Source: Sphingomonas sp.
Lineage (GTDB): Bacteria; Pseudomonadota; Alphaproteobacteria; Sphingomonadales; Sphingomonadaceae
Length of the DNA stretch: 64,000 bases
Direction of reading: 5' to 3'
Assembly (NCBI RefSeq): GCF_019635455.1
Contig: NZ_JAHBZJ010000006.1
Span: 62,001-126,000 of the forward strand
The position numbers and the translations under genes are program-made. The notes beneath the pieces are model-generated. The model did not search any database, was not told the origin of the DNA, and worked only from the letters and a program-made list of their open reading frames with translations. Shown in pieces: positions 18,539 to 27,989 of the stretch; position 1 is the first letter of the stretch; every line of letters begins with the position of its first letter.

Positions 18539-19834
18539 TCAGCGCGCGCCGCCGAGCGCCCACGCCGCGCGCACCTCGCCGACGAACACGTTCCGCCAGG
18601 TGCCGAGTTCACGAACCGCGCCGGCCCCGAAATCGGGATAGGTGGCGAGGCGCGCGCGGGCATCCAGCGCCGCGCGACGAAACAAGCTGCGCGATTCGGC
18701 GAGCTTCACCCGACCGTCCAGCAGCACCGCGGCAAGCGACCAGTCGGCGTTCAGGCGCAGCGGGTGGCCGGGAAGCAGCGCGCGCGCATAGAGATCGCGT
18801 GCCTCGCGATAGAGCGGCTCGGCATCGGCATAGCGCGCTTGCAGGCGCAGGACGTTGGCCAGGTTGAGTACCGCGTTGGCGACCGTCGCAGCGCCCCCGG
18901 ATCCGGCCGCGCGGCGAAGGTCGAGCGCGCGACGATGCAGCGCCTCCGCTTCCGCCAGTCGATCCAGCTTGACCAGGGCGTTCGCCACCGCGCCCATCGC
19001 CACGGCGATATCCATGTGACCCGCCGGCAGGTTCGCTTCCCGCAGCGTCAGCGCGCGTTGCAGGACCGGCAGCGCTTCGGCCGCGCGGTCGAGCGCGATC
19101 AGCGACGCGCCGACATTCGTCAGCAGCAGCGCGATATAGGGATGGGCGGGCGGCAACGCCTTTTCATAGATCGCGAGCGCGCGAACCAGCAGCGGATGCG
19201 CCTCTGCTTCGCGGCCCTGCGCCGACAGGTTGATCGCCAGATTGGTCAGGTCCGCCGCGACGTCGGGATGATCCGGTCCCTTTGCGGCGATGCTGCGGTC
19301 GAGAAGCTCGCGGCGGAGGCGCTCGCCCTCCCGATAGCGCGCCTTCGCGTCAAGCAGGCGGAGCATGTCGCCGCGGACATTGTCCTGCGCGGCGGCTCCG
19401 GCGGCGACATAGATGTTCAGCGCGATCCGATATTCGGCGAGTGCCGCCGCATCGGGCGCGAGGACGCTGCCGAACAGTCGATGGGCCAGCGCGCGGTCGG
19501 CATGGGCTTCCGGCAGTGCGGCATCGGCGGCCGCCGCCGCCCGGCGCGCGAAGCCCTCGGCCGCCCGGCGACCGCCGATCCGCTGGGCCAGGGTCGCGCC
19601 CGTCACCAGCAGGTCGAGGCACGCGTCACCGGCCACCTGACGCGTCGCGCGGGCGGTTTCGCAGCGCCGGATTTCGGTTTCCAGCCGCATCAGCGCCTCG
19701 CGATTGCCGCCAAGTTGCGCAAGCGTGCGTACCTCCGGGGGCAATCGCCACCGGTCGGCCGCCGTCGCGGAAAGCGGCGCCCCGACGGCGCAGGCGGCGA
19801 ACAGCAGCGCGCGGGGCTTGCCCCGGCCGGTCAC
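18539..19834 (-). CDS. exported tetratricopeptide-repeat protein
   Basis: About 431 residues. With GTG 19834 the N-terminus is a good signal peptide (MTGRGKPRALLFAACAVGAPLSATA). A second GTG at 19870 has a better RBS (GGGAG) but would overlap the parC start by 17 bases; the start is unsettled. The body holds at least six TPRs of the Kinesin-light-chain type (AEALPVLQRALTLREANLPAGHMDIAVAMGAVANAL style). Two cysteines in the first 60 residues after the signal and a C-terminal helix follow. Related in build to genes at 43662 and 61248. It is divergent from parC with hardly any promoter space. Confidence 0.8.
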   Translation of the reverse strand: MTGRGKPRALLFAACAVGAPLSATAADRWRLPPEVRTLAQLGGNREALMRLETEIRRCETARATRQVAGDACLDLLVTGATLAQRIGGRRAAEGFARRAAAAADAALPEAHADRALAHRLFGSVLAPDAAALAEYRIALNIYVAAGAAAQDNVRGDMLRLLDAKARYREGERLRRELLDRSIAAKGPDHPDVAADLTNLAINLSAQGREAEAHPLLVRALAIYEKALPPAHPYIALLLTNVGASLIALDRAAEALPVLQRALTLREANLPAGHMDIAVAMGAVANALVKLDRLAEAEALHRRALDLRRAAGSGGAATVANAVLNLANVLRLQARYADAEPLYREARDLYARALLPGHPLRLNADWSLAAVLLDGRVKLAESRSLFRRAALDARARLATYPDFGAGAVRELGTWRNVFVGEVRAAWALGGAR

Positions 19835-19853
19835 GCCTCTAACAAGCGTTCCG

Positions 19854-22112
19854 ATGAGTGATATCCGCACCGACGACTCTCCCGATCCGTTCGACGCCAT
19901 CGTGGACGCCCCCTTCGATTCCGCATTGAGCGAGCGCTATCTCGTATATGCGATGTCGACGATCACCGCACGCTCGCTTCCGGACGTGCGCGATGGTCTG
20001 AAGCCGGTGCATCGCCGCCTGCTGTGGGCGATGCGCGGGCTGCGGCTCAATCCGAACGAAGCGTACAAGAAATGCGCGCGCGTCGTCGGCGACGTGATCG
20101 GCAAATATCATCCGCATGGCGATCAGTCGGTCTATGATGCGATGGTGCGCCTCGCGCAGACCTTCGCGCTGCGCTACCCGCTGGTCGATGGCCAGGGGAA
20201 TTTCGGCAACATCGACGGCGATAACGCCGCCGCCTATCGCTATACCGAGGCGCGGCTGACCCAGGTCGCGATCGACCTGATGGACGGCCTCGACGAAAAT
20301 GCCGTCGATTTCCGCCCGACCTATAATGGCGAGGATGAGGAGCCGGAGCTGTTTCCCGGCCTGTTCCCCAACCTGCTCGCCAATGGCGCCAGCGGGATCG
20401 CGGTCGGCATGGCGACCAGCATCCCCCCGCACAATGCGGCCGAGATCATCGATGCCGCGATCCTGCTGATCGACCAGCCAAAGGTCGATGACGCGCAGAT
20501 ACTGGAGTTGGTGAAGGGACCCGATTTCCCCACCGGCGGGATCGTGATCGACAGCCCCGCCGCGATCGCCGAAGCCTATGCCACCGGGCGTGGCGGGTTT
20601 CGCGTGCGCGCCAAATGGGGGATTGAGGACCAGGGGCGCGGCACCTGGCAGATCGTCGTCACCGAAATCCCCTATGGGGTGCAAAAGGGGAAGCTGATCG
20701 AGCAGGTCGCGGCGCTGATCAACGACAGGAAGCTGCCGATCCTGGCCGATATCCGCGACGAATCGGATGCCGAAATCCGCATCGTCCTGGAACCGCGATC
20801 GCGCACCGTCGATCCCGAAACGCTGATCGAGAGCCTGTTCCGCCTCTCCGATCTCGAAACCCGGGTGCCGCTCAATCTCAACGTTCTCGACCACAGCCGC
20901 ACGCCCCGGGTGATGAGCCTGCGCGAGGCGATATCGGCCTGGGTCGATCATCAGTTCATCGTGTTGCGCCGCCGGTCCGAACATCGGCTCGCCAAGATCG
21001 CCGACCGGATCGAACTGCTCGACGGCTATCTGATCGCCTATCTGAACCTCGACCGGGTGATCCAGATCATCCGGACCGAGGACGAGCCCAAGCCGGTGAT
21101 GATGGCCGAATTCGGCCTGACCGACCGGCAGGCCGAGGCGATTTTGAACATGCGGCTGCGTGCGCTGCGCCGGCTTGAGGAAATGGAGATCCGCAAGGAG
21201 CGCGACGGGCTGGAAAAGGAACGGGCGGAGCTGGAGGCGCTGCTGTCCAGCGATGCGCGCCAGCGGACGCGGATGAAGCGCGACCTGGGCCGGATCCGCG
21301 ATCGCTACGGCCCCGACACCGATCTGGGCGCGCGGCGGACGCTGGTCGCCGAGGCGGCGCCGGCGCGCGAGATTCCGCTCGAAGCGATGATCGAGCGCGA
21401 ACCGATCACCGTCATCCTGTCGCAACGCGGCTGGATCCGCGCGATGAAGGGCCATGCCGATCTGGCGAGTGCGGACACCGCCAAGTTCAAGGAGGGCGAT
21501 GGCCCCTTCCTCGCCTTCCACGCCCAGACCACCGACAAGCTGCTGCTGGCTGCGGAGAATGGGCGCTTCTACACGCTTGCCGCCGACAAGCTGCCCGGCG
21601 GGCGCGGCTTTGGCGAGCCGGTGCGGCTGATGATCGATCTCGATGGCGGGACCCATATCGTCGGCCTGCTGCCCGCCGGGGCGGCGGGGAGGCTGCTGGT
21701 CGCGGCAAGCGACGGGCGCGGCTTCCTGGTCAAGACCGGGGACGTGATCGCGGAAACCCGCAAGGGCAAGCAGGTCGTGACCCCCCGGGCCGGCGCCACG
21801 CTGCGGCTGGTCAAGCCGGTCGGGGCGGAGGACGATTATGTCGCGGCGATCGGCGACAACCGCAAGATGCTGGTCTTTCCGATCGGCGAACTTGCCGAAC
21901 TGTCGCGGGGCCAGGGCGTGCAGCTGCAACGCTATCGCGACGGTGGCCTGTCGGATGCGGTCACGTTCCGCTTTGCCGACGGCCTCAGCTGGCAAATGGG
22001 CGGCGATCAGGGGCGCACGCGCACCGAATCGGATCTCAGCGCCTGGCGCGCGGCGCGCGGGGCGGCGGGGCGCATGCCGCCGGTCGGCTTTCCGCGTGAC
22101 AACCGCTTCTGA
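19854..22112 (+). CDS. parC: DNA topoisomerase IV subunit A
   Basis: Breakage-rejoining subunit of topoisomerase IV, which unlinks daughter chromosomes. 752 residues: winged-helix/tower domain with HPHGD near residue 87 and catalytic Tyr130 in [11 protein letters not shown], coiled-coil gate around 430-490, and C-terminal beta-pinwheel blades ([10 protein letters not shown] is one). The pinwheel lacks the GyrA box QRRGGKG, which separates it from gyrase A. At the quinolone-interacting positions it has Gln91 (E. coli ParC Ser80) and Asp95 (Glu84). ATG 19854 chosen by alignment to the family start. Confidence 0.95.
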   Translation: MSDIRTDDSPDPFDAIVDAPFDSALSERYLVYAMSTITARSLPDVRDGLKPVHRRLLWAMRGLRLNPNEAYKKCARVVGDVIGKYHPHGDQSVYDAMVRLAQTFALRYPLVDGQGNFGNIDGDNAAAYRYTEARLTQVAIDLMDGLDENAVDFRPTYNGEDEEPELFPGLFPNLLANGASGIAVGMATSIPPHNAAEIIDAAILLIDQPKVDDAQILELVKGPDFPTGGIVIDSPAAIAEAYATGRGGFRVRAKWGIEDQGRGTWQIVVTEIPYGVQKGKLIEQVAALINDRKLPILADIRDESDAEIRIVLEPRSRTVDPETLIESLFRLSDLETRVPLNLNVLDHSRTPRVMSLREAISAWVDHQFIVLRRRSEHRLAKIADRIELLDGYLIAYLNLDRVIQIIRTEDEPKPVMMAEFGLTDRQAEAILNMRLRALRRLEEMEIRKERDGLEKERAELEALLSSDARQRTRMKRDLGRIRDRYGPDTDLGARRTLVAEAAPAREIPLEAMIEREPITVILSQRGWIRAMKGHADLASADTAKFKEGDGPFLAFHAQTTDKLLLAAENGRFYTLAADKLPGGRGFGEPVRLMIDLDGGTHIVGLLPAGAAGRLLVAASDGRGFLVKTGDVIAETRKGKQVVTPRAGATLRLVKPVGAEDDYVAAIGDNRKMLVFPIGELAELSRGQGVQLQRYRDGGLSDAVTFRFADGLSWQMGGDQGRTRTESDLSAWRAARGAAGRMPPVGFPRDNRF

Positions 22113-22176
22113 TCGCAGCGATTTCGGTGCGGGTCTTTAGCTGCCCTTAACCAACGGGCTGCTAGCGGCCATAAAG

Positions 22177-23904
22177 ATGCTGTTGTCCCGTCGCAGGAAG
22201 GACAAATCCCCTCAAGCGCCGACCCCGCCGGGCCGGGCGGATGCGCGCACGCTGGGGCCGGGGACCATCGCCCAGATTCTCAACATGCTACCGGTGGCAG
22301 CGGCAGTGATCGAGCATCGCGACGGCCGGTTCGCGTTCGAGGCGGTGAACCGTCAGTTTCGCGTCGCCGGGCTGGGCGCCGTGGCCGACGATTCGATGCT
22401 GATCCGACAGCTGGGGGCGCAGATTGCCCGGTTCCTGGCGTCCGACGCGACCGAACTCGATCTGGACTGGGATCTTGGAGAGGCGGTCGACAGCCGCCAT
22501 TTCCAGGTCAGGTTCGCCCGCCGCGCTGTCAACCGCAACACCGGCCAATGCCTCGTCACGCTGGTCGATCACACGTCCGAACTTCGCACCCAGCGCAGCC
22601 TGCGCCGCGAGATGCTGACCGACAGCCTGACCGGTCTTCCCAACCGTCCGGGTTTTTCCGAGCAGCTGGAGGGCGATGTCGAGCGTGAGGGGATGGGCCG
22701 TTATGCCGTGCTGGTCATCAACCTCGATCGCTTCAGCCGCATCAACGCCTGTATGGGCGGGCTTGCCGGCGACGAACTGCTGATCTCGGTCGCCCGCCGC
22801 ATCAAGGGCGCGCTGCGCGCCCATGACGTGCTGGCCCGGGTCGGCGGCGACGAATTCGCGATCCAGATGGAGCTGGACGACGGGCCGGGCGATGCCCTGC
22901 ATGTCGCAAAGCGCATCCAGAACGCGCTGACGACCCCGTTCCGCCTGTCCGACTTCGAAATTCGCGTGGATTGCTCGATCGGCATTTCGATTGGCGATCC
23001 CGTTCTGACCGACGTCGAGGAACTGATCCGTCACGCCCAGTTCGCGATGAAGCGCGCAAAGAAGAGCGGGCGCACCGAAATCTACCAGACCAGCGCCTTC
23101 GACATCGCGCGCCAGCAGTTCAGCATCGAGACCGAACTGCGCCGCGCGATCGACAATGGTGCGCTCTCGCTCAATTTCCAGCCGATCTGCGATCTGGCCA
23201 CCGGTCGCATCGTCTCGTTCGAGGCGCTGGCGCGCTGGACCACCGAATGCGGCGAGAATCTCTCGCCCGTCGATTTCATCCCGGTTGCCGAGGAATCCGG
23301 CCTGATCGTCCCGCTCGGCCGCTGGGCGATGTACGAGGCGGCACGCACCGTCGCGCAATGGGACGCGGCGAACGGCGGCGATTGCGGCGTCACCGTCGCG
23401 GTGAACCTGTCCGCGATCCAGTTGCAGCGTGACCAGATCGCGCCGCTGGTCGAAAGCGCGCTCGCCGCGCACAATGTGGAGGGGCGGCGCTTTACCCTCG
23501 AACTCACCGAAAGCGCGCTGATCAGCGATCCCGACCATATCGCCCGGACGATGCACGCGTTGAAGTCGCTCGGCACGACGCTGGCGATGGACGATTTCGG
23601 CACCGGCTATTCCAACCTCGCCTATCTTCAGAAGCTGCCGATCGACGTGCTCAAGATCGATCGCAGCTTTGTTTCGGGCATGCTTGCCGATCGCGACAAG
23701 GTGGCGATCGTGCGTGCGATCCTCAGCCTGGCGCAGGCGCTGGGCATGCGCACGACGGCGGAGGGGATCGAAACCAACGAGCTGGCGCAGACGCTTGCCG
23801 CGCTGGGATGCAGCTATGGCCAGGGCTATCTGTATTCGCCGCCGCTTCCCGCCGATCGCGCCTATGCGCTGCTCCCCGGCGCGAGCAGTTCGGCGACCAC
23901 CTGA
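22177..23904 (+). CDS. PAS-GGDEF-EAL cyclic-di-GMP protein
   Basis: 575 residues, apparently soluble. A PAS-like sensor (35-140) precedes a GGDEF domain with intact GGDEF (223-227) and an RxxD inhibitory site (214-217) exactly five residues before it. An EAL domain follows with EAL at 349-351 and the metal-binding DDFGTGYSN at 472-480. Both diguanylate cyclase and phosphodiesterase sites look competent, so it may be bifunctional or switched by the PAS domain. It follows parC by 64 bases on the same strand. Its last 43 bases overlap the 3' end of the CCA transferase gene on the other strand. Confidence 0.93.
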   Translation: MLLSRRRKDKSPQAPTPPGRADARTLGPGTIAQILNMLPVAAAVIEHRDGRFAFEAVNRQFRVAGLGAVADDSMLIRQLGAQIARFLASDATELDLDWDLGEAVDSRHFQVRFARRAVNRNTGQCLVTLVDHTSELRTQRSLRREMLTDSLTGLPNRPGFSEQLEGDVEREGMGRYAVLVINLDRFSRINACMGGLAGDELLISVARRIKGALRAHDVLARVGGDEFAIQMELDDGPGDALHVAKRIQNALTTPFRLSDFEIRVDCSIGISIGDPVLTDVEELIRHAQFAMKRAKKSGRTEIYQTSAFDIARQQFSIETELRRAIDNGALSLNFQPICDLATGRIVSFEALARWTTECGENLSPVDFIPVAEESGLIVPLGRWAMYEAARTVAQWDAANGGDCGVTVAVNLSAIQLQRDQIAPLVESALAAHNVEGRRFTLELTESALISDPDHIARTMHALKSLGTTLAMDDFGTGYSNLAYLQKLPIDVLKIDRSFVSGMLADRDKVAIVRAILSLAQALGMRTTAEGIETNELAQTLAALGCSYGQGYLYSPPLPADRAYALLPGASSSATT

Positions 23905-25064
23905 TCGGCAATCGCGCCGGCGCGCGCAGCGTCGGGGAAGCCTTCCGCGACCCATTGATCCTCGACCCGGCGCAGCGCGCGCGCGACGTCCGGCCCCTTG
24001 CGCAGCCCGCGGTCGATCAGCGCGCCGCCGGTCAGCGGCAATCGGGGCGGCGTCCATCCGGCGATCGCCGCCGCGCGGTGCGGCTCGCCCGCAAGCAGCA
24101 GCCGGTCGATCGCCCGCTCCGTTCCGATGCGATAGGCAAGGGGGCGAGGGCCGGCGTCCAGATCATCGCCGATCGCGCTCGCCAGCGCCTGTTTTTCGGC
24201 GTTGGACAATTTGAGGCGATTGCCGGCCGCCGCATTCACCTCCGCATCGCGCGGCAACAACGCCGCAAGCCGCCGGATCGCGTCGGGGACGATTCCCGCC
24301 AGTGCCTCGGCCCCCGCCAGATCGACCAGCCGCGCGACGCCGCCGGCGTCGATTTCGGGCAGCACCGGCTTCAGGATGGCGTGCTCGACCATCAGCCCGG
24401 CGACGCGGACCGCGTCGCGCGCCACCAGCAGCTTCAGCAGTTCGTCGCGAATCCGCTCCCGCGACAATGCCATCAGGTCGTTCGCGCGCGCGGTGCATGC
24501 CGCGATCGCCGCAGCATCGGGCGTGTCGCCGAACCGCGCGAGGAAGCGGAAGAAGCGCAGGATGCGCAGATGATCCTCGGCGATCCGCTGCAACGGATCG
24601 CCGATGAAGCGGATGTGCCGCCGCTCCAGATCGGCCAGCCCACCGAAATAGTCGAACACATGGCCGCTCATCGGATCGGCGTAGAGCGCGTTGATCGTGA
24701 AATCGCGCCGGGCCGCGTCGGCCTGCCAGTCGGCGGTATAGGCCACGGTCGCGTGCCGCCCGTCGGTCGCGACGTCGCGGCGCAGCGTGGTCACCTCCAC
24801 CACCGTGCCGCTGCTGATCGCGGTGATCGTGCCATGGGCGATACCGGTCGGCACCGCCCTGATCCCCGCGCGCTCCAGCAGTTCGACCACGCGCTCGGGC
24901 GGGTGCGGCGTGGCGAGGTCGATATCGGTCACCGCCAGGCCCAACAGCGTGTCGCGCACCGCGCCGCCGACGAACCGCGCCATGCCCGGCCCCAGCGCGG
25001 CGGTCAGGCGATCGAGGCCGGGGCGCTCCCGCCACGGCGCATCCGGCAACGTCACGCCGTCCAT
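23862..25064 (-). CDS. cca: CCA tRNA nucleotidyltransferase
   Basis: Class II nucleotidyltransferase that adds or repairs tRNA CCA ends, or a related poly(A) polymerase-type enzyme. 400 residues: MARFVGGAVRDTLLG (palm), DIDLATP with catalytic Asp47 and Asp49, RRDFTINAL, and RFIGDPLQRIAEDHLRILRFFRFLARFG (ATP/CTP selection). ATG 25064 overlaps the end of the upstream Nudix gene by 13 bases, so they are co-translated. Since both tRNAs here already encode CCA, it probably serves repair and poly(A) addition; that is inference. Confidence 0.93.
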   Translation of the reverse strand: MDGVTLPDAPWRERPGLDRLTAALGPGMARFVGGAVRDTLLGLAVTDIDLATPHPPERVVELLERAGIRAVPTGIAHGTITAISSGTVVEVTTLRRDVATDGRHATVAYTADWQADAARRDFTINALYADPMSGHVFDYFGGLADLERRHIRFIGDPLQRIAEDHLRILRFFRFLARFGDTPDAAAIAACTARANDLMALSRERIRDELLKLLVARDAVRVAGLMVEHAILKPVLPEIDAGGVARLVDLAGAEALAGIVPDAIRRLAALLPRDAEVNAAAGNRLKLSNAEKQALASAIGDDLDAGPRPLAYRIGTERAIDRLLLAGEPHRAAAIAGWTPPRLPLTGGALIDRGLRKGPDVARALRRVEDQWVAEGFPDAARAGAIADQVVAELLAPGSSA

Positions 25065-25654
25065 CGCAGCCGCCGCGACAGGTTGACCAGCATCGCCGCC
25101 GTCGCCCCCCAGATGCGGTGCTCGTTCCACCGGATCTCGTAATAATGGCGCGTGCGGCCCTGCCATTGCGCGGCGACCGCGATCTGGTTGGCGGGATCGA
25201 GCAGAAAGGCGAGCGGCGCTTCGAACACCGCCGCGACTTCGCCGGGCTCGGGCGTGAAATCAAGCCCGGGCGGGATCACGGCCAGCACCGGCTCGACCTC
25301 GAACCCGGTGACGGTGCGATAGCGGTCGGCCGATCCGATCACCCGCGCCGCCGCCGGGGACAGGCCGATCTCCTCCTGCGCCTCGCGCAGCGCGGCGGCG
25401 GTCGCGTCGGCGTCGCCGGGGTCGATTCGCCCGCCGGGAAAGGCGATCTGGCCGGCGTGACGGCGCAGCGTATCGGTCCGGCGCGTCAGGATGACCCCCG
25501 GATCGCGCCGGTCGGTGACCGCGACCAGCACCGCCGCCGGCATCGGCGGGCCGCCGGCGACGATACCGGACTCGACGACGTCGCCCATCAGCAGTTCGGG
25601 CGTGTCGCGATGTCCGGCGCTCAGTGCCGTGGTCAGCCGTTCGGCCAGCGTCAT
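25052..25654 (-). CDS. CoA pyrophosphatase (Nudix hydrolase)
   Basis: 200-residue Nudix hydrolase of the CoA diphosphatase group (NudL/YeaB-like). The Nudix box runs GGRIDPGDADATAAALREAQEEIGL-like at about residues 73-97, with REAQEEIG intact and an Asp at the first Glu position, as is common in this subgroup. Ahead of it is the CoA-specific RHAGQIAFPGG segment. Expected reaction: CoA or oxidised CoA to 3',5'-ADP and 4'-phosphopantetheine. Middle gene of a tight run (DUF1285, Nudix, cca), joined by an ATGA overlap upstream and a 13-base overlap downstream. Confidence 0.92.
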   Translation of the reverse strand: MTLAERLTTALSAGHRDTPELLMGDVVESGIVAGGPPMPAAVLVAVTDRRDPGVILTRRTDTLRRHAGQIAFPGGRIDPGDADATAAALREAQEEIGLSPAAARVIGSADRYRTVTGFEVEPVLAVIPPGLDFTPEPGEVAAVFEAPLAFLLDPANQIAVAAQWQGRTRHYYEIRWNEHRIWGATAAMLVNLSRRLRWTA

Positions 25655-26214
25655 TGCGGGGCGATCGGAAAGAACGCGCCCCCGCTCCAGATCCCGGGCG
25701 GATCGGAGCCGTTGTCGAGCGCCAGCGCGGCGAGGTCGTAATAGAGCGCGCGCGCGATCAGCGCCTCCAGCCCGTCGCGGACGTGCAGATAGGGGTGGGG
25801 GCCGTCCCCGCGCTCCTCGAACCGGATCGCATGATGCGGACCCGCCGGCACCAGATCGCCGGTATTGAGCCGAAAGGCGATATCGGCATCCACGCCTTCT
25901 CCCTCCACCTTCATCTCCACCGCGACGAACGGGGCGTCCTCGACATCGATGTCGAGCTTTTCGACCGGGGTCACCAGCACGTGCCGGCCGTCATCCTCGC
26001 GTCGCAGGATCGTCGAAAACAGGCGCACCATCGCCGCGCGGCCGATCGGTGACCCCTGATGAAACCAGGTGCCATCGCGCGCGATGCGCATGTCGCTGTG
26101 TCCGCAATGCGCGGGATTCCAGCTGGCGACCGGCGGCAGGCGACGTTCGCCGGCGAGCCGTGCGACATCGGCGAGCGACAGGCTGGACAGGTCGGGCGGC
26201 GGCGGCATCGGCAT
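25651..26214 (-). CDS. DUF1285 protein
   Basis: 187 residues. DUF1285 family, cytoplasmic with two small beta-rich domains; no biochemical role is established. Recognisable parts: a Pro-rich start, HSDMRIARDGTWFHQGSPIGR, and RHVLVTPVEKLDIDVEDAPFVAVEM. ATG 26214 is chosen (an ATG at 26208 and a GTG at 26220 are alternatives). Its stop overlaps the Nudix start as ATGA. The order DUF1285-Nudix-cca recurs in sphingomonads and related Alphaproteobacteria, so a link to RNA or nucleotide upkeep is possible but unproved. Confidence 0.88.
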   Translation of the reverse strand: MPMPPPPDLSSLSLADVARLAGERRLPPVASWNPAHCGHSDMRIARDGTWFHQGSPIGRAAMVRLFSTILRREDDGRHVLVTPVEKLDIDVEDAPFVAVEMKVEGEGVDADIAFRLNTGDLVPAGPHHAIRFEERGDGPHPYLHVRDGLEALIARALYYDLAALALDNGSDPPGIWSGGAFFPIAPQ

Positions 26215-26224
26215 CGCCACCCGC

Positions 26225-26764
26225 CTAGGCGCTTTTGCCCGCTCCGGCAAAGTGGGCGATGCGCGGGCCGACGATCCCCGGCCGGTCCGGCGCGCCGGCG
26301 CGTGCCAGCAGGCGACGGGGTTCGAACGGACCCGGAAGCCGCCATGCGCCGGTCGCGGCATCGTCATAGCCGAACTGGTCGTAATATTCCGGATCGCCGA
26401 TCAGCATCAGCGCGTCGTCGCCCGCGATCCCGCCCGCCATGGCGACGCGGATCGCCCGCCACATCAGCGCGCGGCCGATGCCGATATTCTGTCGCGCGGG
26501 CGACACCGCGACCGGCCCGACCATCACCATCGGCGTCTGTCCGCCATCGTCGCCATGCAGCGCGACCGGCCAGCACTGGATGCTGCCGACCAGCGCGCCC
26601 TGTTCCCGCGCGGCGAAGCTCAGTTCGGGGATGGCGTCCATCCCCTCGCGCACGCGATAGGCGGTGCGCCCGTGCCGGTCGGTACCGAACGCCGCGTCGA
26701 GCAGCGCCTCGACCGCATCGGCCGCGACCTCGGCAATCGGCACCAGATCGAACACCGCATGCAT
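26225..26764 (-). CDS. GNAT-family N-acetyltransferase
   Basis: 179 residues of the YhbS type. The acetyl-CoA loop is seen as VSPARQNIGIGRALMWRAI (Q/RxxGxG/A), following VMVGPVAV. The typical later segment DALMLIGDPEYYDQFGY matches YhbS-like enzymes acting on an unknown amine. It stands ten bases upstream of the DUF1285 gene and may be the first gene of that operon. Substrate unknown. Confidence 0.88.
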   Translation of the reverse strand: MHAVFDLVPIAEVAADAVEALLDAAFGTDRHGRTAYRVREGMDAIPELSFAAREQGALVGSIQCWPVALHGDDGGQTPMVMVGPVAVSPARQNIGIGRALMWRAIRVAMAGGIAGDDALMLIGDPEYYDQFGYDDAATGAWRLPGPFEPRRLLARAGAPDRPGIVGPRIAHFAGAGKSA

Positions 26765-26853
26765 CTCCCGTCCGGACCCGGGCTGGACGCCGGGGGCGGG
26801 GGCCTTTAGCGGTCAACGTCCCTGACGCAAAGCTGAATCGGGAGTCGGTCGGC

Positions 26854-27486
26854 GTGAAGCTCTATGATGCGCCCTGGGCGCCCAGCCCGCGCCGTGTGCG
26901 CATCTTCCTCGCCGAAAAGGGGATCGATATCCCGCGAGAGGTGATCGACCTGCGCAGCGGGGAGCAACTGGGCGACGCCTATCTGCGCATCAATCCACGC
27001 GGCGCGGTGCCGGCATTGCTGCTCGACGGAGGCGAGGTGCTCTGCGAATCGGCCGCGATCTGCCGCTATTTCGAGGCGCTGCACCCCGATCCGGCGCTGT
27101 TCGGATCGACCCCGCTGGAGATCGGCCGGATCGAAAGCTGGACCCGCCGGATCGAAGGGGATGGCTATGCCGCCTGCGTCTATGTGCTCCGTAACACGGC
27201 GCCCGCCTTTCGCGACCGCGCGATTCCCGATGCCGGCCTCACCATCGCCCAGATCCCTGAACTGGCCGCACGCGGCGCGATCATGTGGGAGTCTTTCGTC
27301 GAGGCGCTCGACGCGCGGCTGGCGGATCGTCCCTGGATCGCCGGTGAGCGTTACAGCTTCGCCGACATCACCGCGCTGGTCACCATCGACTTCGCCCGCG
27401 CGGCGAAGCTGGCGGCGGCGGAGCATCTGGTGAACCTTCACCGCTGGCATCGCGACGCATCCGCCCGGGCCAGCGCCGACGCCTGA
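26854..27486 (+). CDS. glutathione S-transferase
   Basis: 210 residues. Thioredoxin-like N-terminal domain: MKLYDAPWAPSPRRVRIFLAEKG, with Ser in the catalytic region, and NPRGAVPALLLDGGEVLCESAAICRYFE carrying the cis-Pro and glutathione-binding Glu-Ser. The all-helical C-terminal domain has the N-capping motif AGERYSFADITA. GTG 26854 is the start, with GGGAG nine bases before. Conjugation or reduction of small toxic compounds is expected; the substrate cannot be inferred. Followed by folB after 64 bases. Confidence 0.92.
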   Translation: MKLYDAPWAPSPRRVRIFLAEKGIDIPREVIDLRSGEQLGDAYLRINPRGAVPALLLDGGEVLCESAAICRYFEALHPDPALFGSTPLEIGRIESWTRRIEGDGYAACVYVLRNTAPAFRDRAIPDAGLTIAQIPELAARGAIMWESFVEALDARLADRPWIAGERYSFADITALVTIDFARAAKLAAAEHLVNLHRWHRDASARASADA

Positions 27487-27550
27487 AGGCTTTTCGCGAC
27501 CGCGCGTTCTGCTATGGGCGCGCGATCCATTTCCGCCAGGGCAGGTTCCG

Positions 27551-27922
27551 TTGCACGATCTCCTCAAGCTACAGGTTCGCGATTTCGAGGTGCAGGTGCT
27601 GACCGGCGTCTATTCGGAAGAGACGCACCTGCCCCAGCCGCTGCGCATTTCGATCACGGTGGACATGATCCCGCCCGAACGGTTCGCGCCGGATACGCCG
27701 CTCAGCGCGTCGAAAAGCTATCTCGACCTCAAGCACGCGGCCAGCGGCGCGCTGCCCCAGGGGGTGCATTTCACCCTGATCGAAGGCGTGGCCGATCATA
27801 TCGCCGACACGCTGTTCATCACCGACGCGCGAATCACCCGGGTGGAGGTCGAGATCGTCAAGCTCGCCATTGCCGAGGCGGATGAGCGGATCGGCATCAC
27901 GCTGGTGCGACACCGGCGTTAA
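27551..27922 (+). CDS. folB: dihydroneopterin aldolase
   Basis: 123 residues, FolB/FolX fold. In folate synthesis it cleaves 7,8-dihydroneopterin to 6-hydroxymethyl-dihydropterin and glycolaldehyde, or it is the epimerase variant. Family marks: LKLQVRDFEVQVLTGVYSEE near the N-terminus, SKSYLDLKHA, the Glu in LIEGVADHIAD, and the closing beta strand with VEVEIVKLAIAEADERIGITLVR. The start is TTG at 27551, with AGG just upstream; no suitable ATG is present. Other folate genes are not in the window. Confidence 0.85.
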   Translation: MHDLLKLQVRDFEVQVLTGVYSEETHLPQPLRISITVDMIPPERFAPDTPLSASKSYLDLKHAASGALPQGVHFTLIEGVADHIADTLFITDARITRVEVEIVKLAIAEADERIGITLVRHRR

Positions 27923-27989
27923 GGGCGCGGGGCTGGCCGCCCGCCCGCTCCGCCCCCGACCGGCATGGGCGCGGTCACCGCCCCGTCAT

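Noticed and set aside
22288..24057. 589-codon minus-strand ORF opposite the GGDEF-EAL gene
   Set aside because: The plus strand carries intact GGDEF and EAL motifs; this frame is a codon-bias shadow.
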